Assembly: GCA_946803585.1 (NCBI GenBank)
Contig: CAMPEQ010000010.1
Location: 62,001-126,000 of the forward strand
Reading direction: 5' to 3'
Length of the DNA: 64,000 bases
Origin: an uncultured Actinomycetes bacterium
GTDB lineage: Bacteria; Actinomycetota; Actinomycetes; S36-B12; UBA10799
Positions within the stretch are counted from its first letter, which is position 1; the number at the start of each line of letters is the position of its first letter. A program made the translations under genes and the position numbers. A model generated the notes under the pieces. That model saw only the letters and a program-made list of their open reading frames with translations, did not search any database and had not been told where the DNA came from. Shown one piece after another: positions 1-8,343 of the stretch.

Positions 1-775
1 ACTCACCGATCCTTCCGAGGCCTTGCGCGCCTACACCCCCGACTCCTGTCCCCTGCACATGAGAGTCGGCGCTGACAAGCTCCACGATGTCGAACGCGGG
101 TTCCTCGTACGGGTGGGCCGCCAGTAGCGCCGTTACGATAGCCGTCCGTTGCGATCGAGCCAGGACCATCTCTAGGCGCTGTTCGGCAACTTCCTCGACC
201 ACACCTACCTGACCGATATGGGGGTCCGCGCCAGCGAGCGGCAGGAAGGTGCCGACACCGTCAACGAGGTAGGCACATCTCTCGTAGTTCCCCATAGTCC
301 CCGCACCGGCGGCGGCTAGGGCGTTGAGGACTGGCTGGACGTGAGAGGTCGGTACGAACACCGTGACCTTGTCGAGTTCGATGCCACTCACAGGTTCGAG
401 CGGGCTCATCTCAGTGATCCCGAGCAGCGCACCGAGCGCGTCAGAAACGCCTGGGTTTGATGAGTCGGCGCTGGTGTGTGCGACATACAACGCGATCCGG
501 TTCTCAATTAGGTCGTGAATCATCTGACCCTTGTGATCATCGGGGGCAACCGAGGTCACGCCCCCGAGTAGTACTGGATGATGGGCCAGGATGAAGTCGA
601 CCCCATCGGCGATCGCGTCTGCGACGACCTCGGGGGTGACATCCACTGTCAGCCGCACTGAGCGCACGCTCGCGGTAGGTCGACCACAAACAAGCCCGAC
701 CGCGTCCCACGATTCGGCCAGCGCGGGTGGAAACTGCTCCTCAATCCACGCGACGAGGTCTTTTACTGTTGCCAT
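1..775 (-). CDS. NIF3/YqfO-family metal-binding protein (3' end outside window)
   Basis: Partial gene of at least 258 codons; its 3' end lies beyond the left edge. The N-terminus (ATVKDLVAWIEEQFPP, then ESWDAVGLVCG) is typical of the NIF3 (DUF34) family, labelled GTP cyclohydrolase I type 2 or dinuclear metal-centre protein. Metal-ligand motifs are visible: ILAHHPVLLGG near residue 65 and AHTSADSSNPG near 100. A central segment around residues 125-195 (VFVPTSHVQPVLNALAAAG, MGNYERCAYLV) matches the PII/CutA-like insert of the longer YqfO-type proteins. Near the left edge the conserved AAHPYEEPAFDI motif returns to the core domain. The family forms hexameric toroids with two metal ions per subunit; its function is unsettled. 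Start ATG at 775. Confidence 0.93.
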   Translation of the reverse strand, partial: MATVKDLVAWIEEQFPPALAESWDAVGLVCGRPTASVRSVRLTVDVTPEVVADAIADGVDFILAHHPVLLGGVTSVAPDDHKGQMIHDLIENRIALYVAHTSADSSNPGVSDALGALLGITEMSPLEPVSGIELDKVTVFVPTSHVQPVLNALAAAGAGTMGNYERCAYLVDGVGTFLPLAGADPHIGQVGVVEEVAEQRLEMVLARSQRTAIVTALLAAHPYEEPAFDIVELVSADSHVQGTGVGGVGAQGLGRIGE

Positions 776-859
776 AGCGCCTCACCCTACGCTTGCTGAC
801 GAATTCATAGCGATCTCATCGCTTGGTCACAGCAAACCGACAGGCTCGTCCGCCACAGT

Positions 860-865
860 CCATCC
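860..865 (+). promoter_or_regulatory. spacer of a putative leaderless start (-10 CACAGT at 854-859)
   Basis: A CACAGT hexamer ends exactly six bases before the ATG at 866, and no Shine-Dalgarno sequence is visible. This is the spacing seen at other starts in the window. The first hexamer base is C rather than T, so support is weaker than at iscS or glgE. Confidence 0.35.
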
Positions 866-1357
866 ATGACTGAACAGAATCCTGACGAGTTGATTCCCTG
901 GGAACGTCCCGACCTATCGACCACGCAGCCCCTCCCGAGCCAGCCTCCGATTCAGCCATCAGCAACCACTCCCACTTCCTCAGTGCGGCCGCAATCTCGG
1001 TCTGCCCGAATTAGAAAGCTGAACAAGGTCACTGCCATCGCGGCGTCTGCTGCGCTTGTTTCGGTTCTCGCGGTCGGCACCGGAATCACCGCCGCCAACA
1101 CGCTGACCTCTGCCCGTGCGGATCCAGCCATGACCCAGAGCGGAACAACCGACTCCGGATCCGCGACTCCCAACGATGGAAGCGACTCGACGGACTCCAG
1201 CCAATCGGACGATGACAGTGGCGACTCGGACGATGATGATTCCTCGTGGTCCATCCTCGGTCTCGAAGGCGAGGACACGCAGCGTGCGCCCGGAGGTTCC
1301 ACTACCAATCGCCAACGGGGATCGCAGGACGATCACGGGTCTAGCGGCCAGTCATGA
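866..1357 (+). CDS. acidic single-pass membrane protein
   Basis: 163 residues, function unknown. The first 50 residues are Pro/Ser/Thr-rich with a basic stretch (RSARIRKLNK), followed by one hydrophobic segment at about 53-78 (VTAIAASAALVSVLAVGTG). The rest is low-complexity and very acidic (SDDDSGDSDDDDSSW near 115-130), with a Gly/Arg/Gln-rich tail. The positive-inside rule puts the N-terminus in the cytoplasm and the acidic part outside. Its stop overlaps the ATG of the ferric-reductase-like gene in an ATGA, so the two are probably translationally coupled. The acidic domain might bind cations for its partner, but that is only inferred. Such low-complexity sequence gives poor homology signal. 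Confidence 0.8.
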   Translation: MTEQNPDELIPWERPDLSTTQPLPSQPPIQPSATTPTSSVRPQSRSARIRKLNKVTAIAASAALVSVLAVGTGITAANTLTSARADPAMTQSGTTDSGSATPNDGSDSTDSSQSDDDSGDSDDDDSSWSILGLEGEDTQRAPGGSTTNRQRGSQDDHGSSGQS

Positions 1358-1911
1358 ACCTGCTATGGGTTCTCGCGCGTAGCGCCGGGGTTGTCAGCAC
1401 CGTACTCCTTTCCGCCACCATGGTGTTCGGCATCATGAGTTCGGCGGACTTCCCCCGAGGGTATTGGTCACGGTGGCTCCGAAAGGAAGTCCACCGACGG
1501 ATCGCACTGCTGGCATGCTCGATCCTCGCCCTGCACATCGTCGCCGTCGTACTCGACAGCTTTGTCGATATCGGGTGGATGAACGTAGTTCTGCCGTTTA
1601 GTTCGACCTACGACCGACTCGGGGTTGGCTTCGCCGCAGTCGCCCTCGACCTCTTGCTCATCGTTATGGCCACTAGCGTCGCTCACAAGCACCTGCCCTT
1701 CATCACCTGGCAGGTAATTCACACAGTGGTGTACCTCGTCTGGCCGGTAGCGATCCTGCACGGAATCCTCAGCGGCACCGACGACCTACTGGTGTGGCTG
1801 GTCTCCTTAGGTGGAGCAGTTGCAGTCGCGACCGTTGCCGCGATTCGCTGGATCAACCCAAAGCGTCGCAAGAGCAAATCCTCCCCTGACCGGATACATG
1901 TGGCTGCGTAG
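1354..1911 (+). CDS. ferric-reductase-like transmembrane protein
   Basis: 185 residues with about five membrane segments (for example VVSTVLLSATMVFGIM, LLACSILALHIVAVVL, GFAAVALDLLLIVMATSVA). Histidines sit in membrane helices at LALHIVAV, HKHLPFITWQVIHTVVY and AILHGILSGTDD, the arrangement expected for b-type haem ligation in the ferric-reductase/YedZ-like superfamily. No FAD- or NAD-binding domain is attached, so this is only the membrane haem module. It follows the acidic membrane protein with an ATGA overlap. A basic C-terminal tail (NPKRRKSKSSP) suggests a cytoplasmic end. Family assignment is good; substrate unknown. Confidence 0.82.
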   Translation: MNLLWVLARSAGVVSTVLLSATMVFGIMSSADFPRGYWSRWLRKEVHRRIALLACSILALHIVAVVLDSFVDIGWMNVVLPFSSTYDRLGVGFAAVALDLLLIVMATSVAHKHLPFITWQVIHTVVYLVWPVAILHGILSGTDDLLVWLVSLGGAVAVATVAAIRWINPKRRKSKSSPDRIHVAA

Positions 1912-1936
1912 CGCACTGCGAGCACAGCAGTGCGCC

Positions 1937-1968
1937 GTTGGACCAATGACTGGAGTCAATGGCCCAAC
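1937..1968. terminator. inverted repeat between convergent genes
   Basis: Arms GTTGG-CCA-TGACT and AGTCA-TGG-CCAAC pair with two single-base mismatches and almost no loop. It lies between the converging genes ending at 1911 and 2014. There is no T-tract, so terminator function is inferred from position. Confidence 0.4.
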
Positions 1969-2013
1969 GACGCAGCTGCTGGCTAGTTCACCTCGCCGAA
2001 GGTGACGGTGCGA

Positions 2014-2676
2014 CTACGTGTTGATCGTGATCTTTGCGATTCCTACGAGCAGCTCATCAGTCACAGCATCGGTACCGAACGTCTCGTTCAATAGTGCCGC
2101 TGCGTCTGGCGAGATCAAGACACGAGTTCCCTCGAGGATGGCCGTATTGTTCGGGCCAGTTTGTAGCGGCATCAGCGTGCTGCCATCGAGGTTGAACAGG
2201 TAGGCCCTTTCAACGGCAACCTTGCCGTTTGCCGTGACCTTGCCGTAGAGCTTGGACGTTCCTGGATCGATATCGAAGTTCGTCAACTCAACGGTGGTCT
2301 TGCCGCTGGTGAGCGAGATTCCGGATCCGTTGTGCTTGATCATGCCCTGCACGTAGGGATCGATCGAGCCTGGCTCGTAGTAGGTGACTTCGCCGCCAGT
2401 GATCGGGAAGGTCAAGGTCCCATCAGCGAGAGTCGCGCTGCCCACAACACCTGGGGTGAGCTTGAGCGATTCGAGGGCCGAGACGAATCCCGCATCGAGC
2501 GCGACTTGGGTGTTCACGCCGGTCAGCTTGTCTACAACCGCAACTGGTGTTGGGCTCGCGGACACGCTTGGCGATGATGACGAGGTAGAGGTCGACTCAG
2601 ACGAGCATCCTGCTGCAGTCAAGCCAACGATTGCGATTGCTCCGAACCCCATGACAGCTTTTCGATTTAGTTTCAT
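2014..2676 (-). CDS. putative lipoprotein of unknown function
   Basis: 220 residues beginning with a lipoprotein signal peptide: MKLNRK, a hydrophobic stretch, and lipobox LTAAGC with the Cys near residue 24. A Ser/Thr linker (about 25-45) precedes a beta-rich domain (GGEVTYYEPGSIDPYVQG, GISLTSGKTTVELTNFDID, KLYGKVTANGKV, GTRVLISPDAAALLNETFG). I do not recognise the family firmly; the tail resembles domains in other actinobacterial lipoproteins. The start is supported by GGAGGA eight to nine bases upstream of the ATG. The gene stands alone, convergent with the ferric-reductase-like gene. Confidence 0.82.
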   Translation of the reverse strand: MKLNRKAVMGFGAIAIVGLTAAGCSSESTSTSSSSPSVSASPTPVAVVDKLTGVNTQVALDAGFVSALESLKLTPGVVGSATLADGTLTFPITGGEVTYYEPGSIDPYVQGMIKHNGSGISLTSGKTTVELTNFDIDPGTSKLYGKVTANGKVAVERAYLFNLDGSTLMPLQTGPNNTAILEGTRVLISPDAAALLNETFGTDAVTDELLVGIAKITINT

Positions 2677-2908
2677 GATATTTCCTCCGAGTATCTAATC
2701 GTTACCGCTGTTCTGCGGTCTCAGGAGCTAGTTCGGAGGAATGCGGAGCTCGGATTGGTCTCTTTCAAAAAAAGTTGAGGATCGTTGCAGGGCTATGGCA
2801 TCTAGTGCGGCCGATTCGCTTCAGGCGGGTCGTTGGGACCCTGCTCCTTCCAGCTAGGTTCTGCCGATCTATCAGCGCATTCGCGATACCGTGATAGCGA
2901 GCAGACTG

Positions 2909-3793
2909 CTACAGGAATTTGAGGCCGGTCTCGCGTTCTGAGAAGCCCCATAGTTCGGTTCCGATTCCCGGAGCCTGGGCGTACTCGGAGATTGTTGCCG
3001 GACCCGGATAACCCGACGTCTCGCCCTCACCATCGGGACCGTAGTAGCCGCCACCGGTCACGTCGGCCGTCGCTGCGTAAAGGGTCGGTAGCGCGCCTTG
3101 GCTCGCGGATTGGTGATCGACTGTCTCGATCATGCTCGGGTCGTCATATCGCAGCAATTCGGTCTTGCTAATTCCCGGATGTGCTCCAACTGAGAGAACG
3201 TTGTACTCAGCCGCGATGATGCGGCGCTGCAACTCCAACGCGAATACTAGGTCCGCGACTTTGCTCTGGTTGTACTCGCGCCATTTGTCGAATGGCTTCT
3301 CGAGTCGCACGTTCTCGAAATCGATCGACCCGCCTCTGTGGGCAATACTGGACAACGTGACAACCCGACTATTGGCCGTAGCGGCCAGCAATCCGAAGAG
3401 CTGCGCAGTCAGCGCAAAGTGCCCGAGGTAGTTAACCCCGAACTGCGACTCGAACCCATCTACGGTCTTTGACGGCGGCGGTATCATGATCCCAGCATTG
3501 TTAATGAGCACATCTAGTTGATCGTGCGTAGCAACGAAGGCCTGCGAGAACTCGCGAACCGATTCCAGGCTTCCCAAGTCAACGATTCCCGCCTCCAGAT
3601 CGGCCTGCGGGGTCTCGGCCTTGACTTCGGCGATCGCGTTGGCGATTCGCTCAGGGTCGCGCCCAGCCATCACGACACGCGCACCGCGTTTTGCGAGTTC
3701 GCGCGCTGTCTCGAGCCCCAGCCCGGTGTTCGCGCCGGTCACCAGGAATACCCGGCCCTGCTGATCTCCGATGTCTGCTGCGGTCCACGTCAT
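2909..3793 (-). CDS. short-chain dehydrogenase/reductase
   Basis: About 294 residues of a classical SDR. The nucleotide-binding motif is TGANTGLGLETARELAKRG near residue 20, followed by AGRD, consistent with NADP preference. NNAGIM follows near 95, and the catalytic Tyr-Lys pair is in YNQSKVADL near 170. The layout resembles the retinol-dehydrogenase/WW-oxidoreductase-like SDRs common in actinobacteria; the substrate cannot be read from sequence. I prefer the ATG at 3793 (MTWTAAD), which has GATGAGG about six bases upstream; an in-frame ATG at 3805 would add four residues. The neighbouring BCCT gene offers no clear functional link. Confidence 0.92.
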   Translation of the reverse strand: MTWTAADIGDQQGRVFLVTGANTGLGLETARELAKRGARVVMAGRDPERIANAIAEVKAETPQADLEAGIVDLGSLESVREFSQAFVATHDQLDVLINNAGIMIPPPSKTVDGFESQFGVNYLGHFALTAQLFGLLAATANSRVVTLSSIAHRGGSIDFENVRLEKPFDKWREYNQSKVADLVFALELQRRIIAAEYNVLSVGAHPGISKTELLRYDDPSMIETVDHQSASQGALPTLYAATADVTGGGYYGPDGEGETSGYPGPATISEYAQAPGIGTELWGFSERETGLKFL

Positions 3794-3885
3794 GGTGTGC
3801 CTCATCTCCGCTCGTGCCGGTAGGTTTCACTCTTGTACGGGCAGCTTTACCCAACCGAGGGGATAAGTAGTCCCCCGTGCGGACT

Positions 3886-5832
3886 CTATTTCTCTTTCTC
3901 TGGCGAGTCCTCGTTCTCGGCGCGCGCCAGCGCAGCACCCTCAGCGGACTCCTCGAACTCTGGGGTGTCAAAGACCTCGCCGCCAAGCGGGTTAGGTCCG
4001 TACGGATCACGAGCAATCTCCGGTGAGCCTGTGTGTTCGTCGAACTCAATGGCCGCCGGGTTGATACTGCGGACCGTGACCAGCGGGTCCGTCGATTCGT
4101 AAGCCGGGAGGTTCGGCTCTAGATCATCGGAGAGCCCAGCTAACGTCGACGTAGCCGAGGCAGCCTCCTTCATCGGCGCAACGTCGCGAGGCTCCGGCGC
4201 GAGCCCATCGATTCCGCCCACGACCTCGAAGTACTGAGGTGTCTTAGCCACTTCATACCGGAATGCTCGGATCAGCGAGACACACGCCAGTACCAGGACC
4301 AGGGATATGGGTACGGCGGTAATGATCGACGCCGTTTGCAGCGCAAGTAGTGCAGCGCTTCCCCCTGCGATCAGCAGCACGGCCGCCGAGATGCCCTCAA
4401 GTACCGACCAAAACACCCTTGTAATCCGCGGAGTATTGGTTCGCCCGCCGTTGGCCAACATGTCGATCACGAGCGAGCCGGAGTCTGATGAGGTGATGAA
4501 GAACATTCCGATCACCAGGATGGCCAGAACGGAGGTGATGGATGACAGCGGTAGACCCTCGAGCAACAAGAACAGCGACGTGTTGGTATCGACGCCATCC
4601 GGGCCGACCATGTCACCGATCTCGATCTGCCGCAGGAGCGCGGAGTCGCCGAAGACCGTGAACCAGACCGAGGCGACCAGTGTCGGTGCCAGCAGCACAC
4701 CAAAAACGAACTGGCGAATAGTGCGGCCGCGAGAGATTCGCGCGATGAACATTCCAACGAATGGGGCCCAACTCATCCACCAGCCCCAGTAGAAGATCGT
4801 CCAGTTCCCCAACCACGGATCATTGACCGGATCAGTGTTGTCAAATGGCGACATCCGAAGCATGTACTCAGGCAGGATCGATAGGTACCCGCCGAGGTTC
4901 CCAACCCACGCTTGCATTAGGAAGACGGTCGGGCCGAGTAAGAGCACAAAGAGTAGAAGTGCCGCAGCCAGGCCCATGTTGATGTTCGATAGCCACTTGA
5001 GGCCCTTATCGACGCCCGAAACCACCGAGAAGGTCGCGATCGCGGTAATCACGATGATGATTCCCAGGATTCCCCAGTTACTGGAGTCCTCGACCCAGCC
5101 AAGCTGAACGAGTCCGGCCAAGATCTGCTGGACCCCGAGGCCCAGGGATGTTGCAACACCAAAGAGTGTTCCGACGATGGCGGTGGCATCAACCGCGTGC
5201 CCGATTGGACCCTCAACGCGCTTGCGGCCGAGGAGCGGCTCAAGCAGCCAACGGATCGAGAGTGGACGCCCACGTCGATACGTCATGTACGCCAAACCAA
5301 GGCCAACGACAACGTAGATCGCCCAGGCGCTCAGTCCCCAGTGGAACATCGTGAGCTCCATCGCCTGATCTGCTGCGGCGATTCCCTCGGCCTTCTCCCC
5401 ACCGATACTTGGCGGATTCACATAGTGATTGAGTGGCTCGGCAACACCCCAGAAGACCAGCCCAATACCCATTCCGGCGCTAAAGAGCATCGCAAACCAG
5501 GGCACGACACCGAACTCAGGCAACTCGTCGTCTCGACCTAGCCGGATATTGCCGATTCGACTAAGTCCGCAATAGAACGCGAACACGACAAAGAACGCGA
5601 CGATGAGGATGTACCACCAGCCGATGTACTCAACAACAAAGCTGTTGATCTCACCGAAGATGCGCTGGCTATCCGATGCCGCGAAGACGCTGAAGCCGAT
5701 AAGCGCGAAGATGATGACGACGGCTGGGATGAAGACGGGCTTCTTGATCCCCTCCCAAACGCCTACCCGCTCCGTCGAGTCTCCGGTCTTATCCGCCTCG
5801 ACCATAGTTTCTGGCTTCGGTGTATCGGTCAC
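3886..5832 (-). CDS. BCCT-family betaine/carnitine/choline transporter
   Basis: About 648 residues with twelve hydrophobic segments and the hallmarks of the BCCT family: MFHWGLSAWAIYVVVGLGL, then the Trp-rich box FYWGWWMSWAPFVGMFIARI followed by SRGRTIRQF. These line the substrate and cation path in characterised members, which import glycine betaine, choline or carnitine with Na+ or H+. The long cytoplasmic C-terminal tail (about 110 residues, ending ARAENEDSPEKEK) is acidic and might sense osmotic strength, as such tails do in BetP; that part is inference. I chose the GTG at 5832 (MTDTPKPETM); a TTG at 5853 would extend it by seven residues. Confidence 0.94.
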   Translation of the reverse strand: MTDTPKPETMVEADKTGDSTERVGVWEGIKKPVFIPAVVIIFALIGFSVFAASDSQRIFGEINSFVVEYIGWWYILIVAFFVVFAFYCGLSRIGNIRLGRDDELPEFGVVPWFAMLFSAGMGIGLVFWGVAEPLNHYVNPPSIGGEKAEGIAAADQAMELTMFHWGLSAWAIYVVVGLGLAYMTYRRGRPLSIRWLLEPLLGRKRVEGPIGHAVDATAIVGTLFGVATSLGLGVQQILAGLVQLGWVEDSSNWGILGIIIVITAIATFSVVSGVDKGLKWLSNINMGLAAALLLFVLLLGPTVFLMQAWVGNLGGYLSILPEYMLRMSPFDNTDPVNDPWLGNWTIFYWGWWMSWAPFVGMFIARISRGRTIRQFVFGVLLAPTLVASVWFTVFGDSALLRQIEIGDMVGPDGVDTNTSLFLLLEGLPLSSITSVLAILVIGMFFITSSDSGSLVIDMLANGGRTNTPRITRVFWSVLEGISAAVLLIAGGSAALLALQTASIITAVPISLVLVLACVSLIRAFRYEVAKTPQYFEVVGGIDGLAPEPRDVAPMKEAASATSTLAGLSDDLEPNLPAYESTDPLVTVRSINPAAIEFDEHTGSPEIARDPYGPNPLGGEVFDTPEFEESAEGAALARAENEDSPEKEK

Positions 5833-5972
5833 AGCACGCGTCCCGCTTCCCAATTATCGATAGTGGTCCGTCAAGCGACGCTATGGGGTTTGCCGATGAG
5901 CTTCTCGCTGAGATCGGCATGCTTGCCTTACCCTTACCTTCGATGAAGCAAGATCGAGTGTGCTGTCGGTTC

Positions 5973-6344
5973 CTAGCGCCCGATTGCGGCTGCGAGTCCA
6001 GTCGGATCAGCGACACTTACCCAAAGTGCGGAATGATCGCGAGGGCCGATCACTTTTGGGATTCGTTCAACGAACTCGATCGAAAGCCCGAGCGATGGGT
6101 TTGTTCCGAAGGTCAAGTCATCATCGCTGAAGCTCAGTCGCAAACCAACAGCTTTGAACCACTTATGCGGTCCGGTGACTGCTGTCCGGTCGATGTTGGT
6201 TAGCGGCGTACGGACTGATACCCATCCGAACGTAGCTTCCAGCATTCCATCGTCAGTGAGCGTCACGCCGTCTGTGGACCTAACGCCAAGCGGCGTGAGG
6301 ATCGGCGCCCATCGCTTCTCAGTCGCGTACGGGAAGAACTCCAT
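5973..6344 (-). CDS. conserved hypothetical protein
   Basis: 123 residues from ATG 6344 (MEFFPYATEKRWAPILTPLG). It reads as a compact beta-rich domain: GMLEATFGWVSVRTPLTNID, GPHKWFKAVGLRLSFSDDD, LTFGTNPSLGLSIEF, ending ADPTGLAAAIGR. I recall similar unnamed proteins in mycobacteria and other actinobacteria but know no function. The start is chosen because an extended -10 (TGG then CAGACT) sits exactly six bases before it, the leaderless arrangement seen elsewhere here. A GTG at 6404 would add twenty residues that look unlike the family. No signal peptide or membrane segment. Confidence 0.78.
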   Translation of the reverse strand: MEFFPYATEKRWAPILTPLGVRSTDGVTLTDDGMLEATFGWVSVRTPLTNIDRTAVTGPHKWFKAVGLRLSFSDDDLTFGTNPSLGLSIEFVERIPKVIGPRDHSALWVSVADPTGLAAAIGR

Positions 6345-6359
6345 CAACCCAGTCTGCCA
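6345..6359 (-). promoter_or_regulatory. extended -10 for a leaderless start
   Basis: Reading the minus strand, TGG-CAGACT (6351-6359) is followed by six bases and then the ATG at 6344. The same CAGACT hexamer and spacing precede the cimA leader peptide. No Shine-Dalgarno is present. Confidence 0.45.
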
Positions 6360-6511
6360 GGGTCGGGCCCGCCAAGGCGTTACGTCGCGGGGCGCCGGAC
6401 TCACTCCAGGACCCAGGACTTGCGTTAGATCGGTGAAACAGTGGCGTTTCCCGACCAGAGTTCACCAACCTAGTCTGGCCTCGGTCGCGCCAACGAAGCG
6501 CGAAAAAAATG

Positions 6512-6585
6512 TGGGCGCAGAGGGACTCGAACCCCCGGCCCCCTCCTTGTAAGGGAGGTGCTCTAACCAACTGAGCTATGCGCCC
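6512..6585 (-). tRNA. tRNA-Val (anticodon TAC)
   Basis: A complete 74-nt cloverleaf: acceptor stem GGGCGCA/TGCGCCC with discriminator A, D-arm GCTC/GAGC, anticodon loop CTTACAA giving anticodon TAC, and T-arm with GTTCGAGTC. CCA is not encoded. It lies between the hypothetical gene and the universal stress protein gene. Confidence 0.95.
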
Positions 6586-6624
6586 CGAGAAGCGGTAGCT
6601 TACCGCCGGCTAAAGGTACACGCC

Positions 6625-7542
6625 TCAGTGAACGACAGCAACTGGCACCTCGGTTCGTTTCACTATGCACTTTCTGGCTGTCGAGCCCAAGAACGCCGAC
6701 GCGATCGCACCATGACCGTGGGACCCCACGACCAATAGCCGAACATCCGGCTGGCATGCCTGCTCCGCCAGAACCTTCGATGCAGGTCCCCGCTCAACAA
6801 CGACGTCGATCGTTAGATTGGGATAGTCCGCGCGGTACTTCTCGATGGCAGCGGCGGCGACCCGCTCAGCGTCCTTGCCATATATGTCGGCTAGGTCTTC
6901 AGGCGCCAGCCCCGTCCCCCATCGTGTGAGAGCTGGTTCGTGCCATGCCACGACAGTACGCAATGTCGAGCCAGACTGCGCTGCGAACTCTGCTGCCCAT
7001 TTGGCAGCAACGTCGCTGACTGTTGATCCGTCGACTCCGACCACGACCGCACCCGATCCTGGCATTGCGTCTGCATCCACGATCACGACTGGGCAGTCTG
7101 CGTAAGTGACAACCCGCTCACTGACCGAGCCCAGCAGTAGCGATTCGAATCCGCCGAGTCCCCGTCGGCCAAGCACGAGCGCCGACGCCGAGGTGTCCTT
7201 GGCGCGTTCCAATATCTCGAGGGCTGGCAGGCCTGAGTACAGGCCACGTTCAACCACTACCGCGCCCAGCTCGGGTTCTTCTTCGACCACATCAGCTAGC
7301 GCGTTCGCGACTAGCTCAAACAAGAGCTCGTCGTTGGAGGGGACCTCGGTGCCAGGTGCCGCAGTGGAATCTGCCAACTCCGCGAGGCCATTCTTGTCAC
7401 CCACCGAATCAACGACGTAGATCACTTGGGCGGGTCGACCCAAAACCGAGGCCATTCGAACCGCCGTCTGAATAACCTCGCCGCTCACATCCGAACCATC
7501 GATGGCGGCAATAACTGGGCCGGTTGCGATTGTCGCGCTCAT
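6625..7542 (-). CDS. tandem universal stress protein
   Basis: 305 residues containing two UspA domains (about 10-150 and 160-305). Both carry the ATP-binding signature G-x2-G-x9-G-S/T: GRRGLGGFESLLLGSVS in the first and GSHGHGAIASAFLGSTA in the second, with VIAAIDGSDVSGE and VVVGVDGSTVS as beta-1/alpha-1 motifs. Such two-domain Usps are abundant in actinobacteria and are linked to dormancy, hypoxia and stress. The start at 7542 (MSATIATGPV) has GGGGGAG about seven bases upstream; a more distant in-frame ATG at 7584 lacks a comparable site. Monocistronic by position. Confidence 0.95.
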   Translation of the reverse strand: MSATIATGPVIAAIDGSDVSGEVIQTAVRMASVLGRPAQVIYVVDSVGDKNGLAELADSTAAPGTEVPSNDELLFELVANALADVVEEEPELGAVVVERGLYSGLPALEILERAKDTSASALVLGRRGLGGFESLLLGSVSERVVTYADCPVVIVDADAMPGSGAVVVGVDGSTVSDVAAKWAAEFAAQSGSTLRTVVAWHEPALTRWGTGLAPEDLADIYGKDAERVAAAAIEKYRADYPNLTIDVVVERGPASKVLAEQACQPDVRLLVVGSHGHGAIASAFLGSTARKCIVKRTEVPVAVVH

Positions 7543-7653
7543 GAGAAACTCCCCCACAATAGACGTCCCCACCATGTTAACCAATCAAGCTGGGCTGACG
7601 ACCAATGTCACGTCCGAGGCTCCAGCGATGGACGTGACATTGGCCGACCGTGA

Positions 7654-8112
7654 TTACAGGGCAGCAAGCGCCGCACGGTAGTCATCGTTGGAACGCGCAT
7701 CACCGGGGCCGTTGACAACTTGCCAGCGCAGGACACCTTCTTTGTCGATGATGAACGTGCCGCGGGTGGCGATTCCGGCCTTGTCGAGAAACACGCCGTA
7801 GGCCTGTGCCGCTGCTCCATGCGGCCAAAAGTCGCTCAGCAGGTCGTACTCGAAGCCCTCCTTCTCGGCAAACTCCTTCAGGACGGCCGAGGTATCGCAT
7901 GAGACGCCAAGAGTGACGACATCGTCAGACGAGAAGTCGGTGTTGTCGTTGCGGATCTCGCAGAGTTCGTCGGTGCAGATCCCGGTGAATGCCTTCGGGA
8001 AGAAGATGAGCACGACGTTCTTCTTGCCGCGGAAGTCGCTTAGTTTCACGGTTTCACCGAACTGGTTCTGCAGTTCGAAATCTGGTGCTTCAGTTCCAAT
8101 TTCTAGGGCCAC
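7654..8112 (-). CDS. AhpE/BCP-type peroxiredoxin
   Basis: 152 residues with a complete thioredoxin-fold peroxiredoxin. The peroxidatic Cys lies in [10 protein letters not shown], followed five residues later by a second Cys (TDELC). AhpE of M. tuberculosis, whose motif SDFWPHGA is shared here, lacks that second Cys, whereas BCP-type enzymes use a C-x4-C pair, so this protein may form an intramolecular disulfide. It reduces hydrogen peroxide or organic hydroperoxides. The GTG start at 8112 ([10 protein letters not shown]) has AAGGAG six bases upstream; an upstream ATG would add 13 unlikely residues. It is divergent from DUF3052, as ahpE and Rv2239c are neighbours in mycobacteria. Confidence 0.93.
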   Translation of the reverse strand: MALEIGTEAPDFELQNQFGETVKLSDFRGKKNVVLIFFPKAFTGICTDELCEIRNDNTDFSSDDVVTLGVSCDTSAVLKEFAEKEGFEYDLLSDFWPHGAAAQAYGVFLDKAGIATRGTFIIDKEGVLRWQVVNGPGDARSNDDYRAALAAL

Positions 8113-8252
8113 AGCTACTCCTTGGGTCAGACGGGCATGAACGACGCGCACCGAATAGTCAGCAAATCAGCGTGCGCAGTGAACTTTCGGCCCTATCCTC
8201 GCTGAATACCCCGCGTGAGGTTGCGTGCGGGTACAGAGTTAGATGAACTACA

Positions 8253-8312
8253 CCCATCGGCTTAGGTCGGTGGGAACGGCAACAACGTCGATACCGTCAA
8301 CCGTCGGTATCG
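8253..8312 (+). other. two hairpins upstream of the DUF3052 gene
   Basis: Stem 8253-8261 with 8266-8274 (nine pairs, two wobbles, four-base loop) and stem 8289-8296 with 8305-8312 (eight perfect pairs). They lie in the shared upstream region, with the DUF3052 GTG start 31 bases further on. Either RNA structures in a 5' leader or an operator; neither is proven. Confidence 0.4.
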
Positions 8313-8343
8313 AAGCAGCGGTAGCGAGGCGACGGAGGATTCG

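Noticed and set aside
866-1357. Asp/Ser-rich protein read as an adhesin or SD-repeat surface protein
   Set aside because: Only a short SD-like stretch, no wall-sorting signal, and it is coupled to a haem membrane protein.
6512-6585. tRNA-Val as a phage or island attachment site
   Set aside because: No integrase, no repeated tRNA 3' end nearby, and flanking genes are ordinary housekeeping genes.
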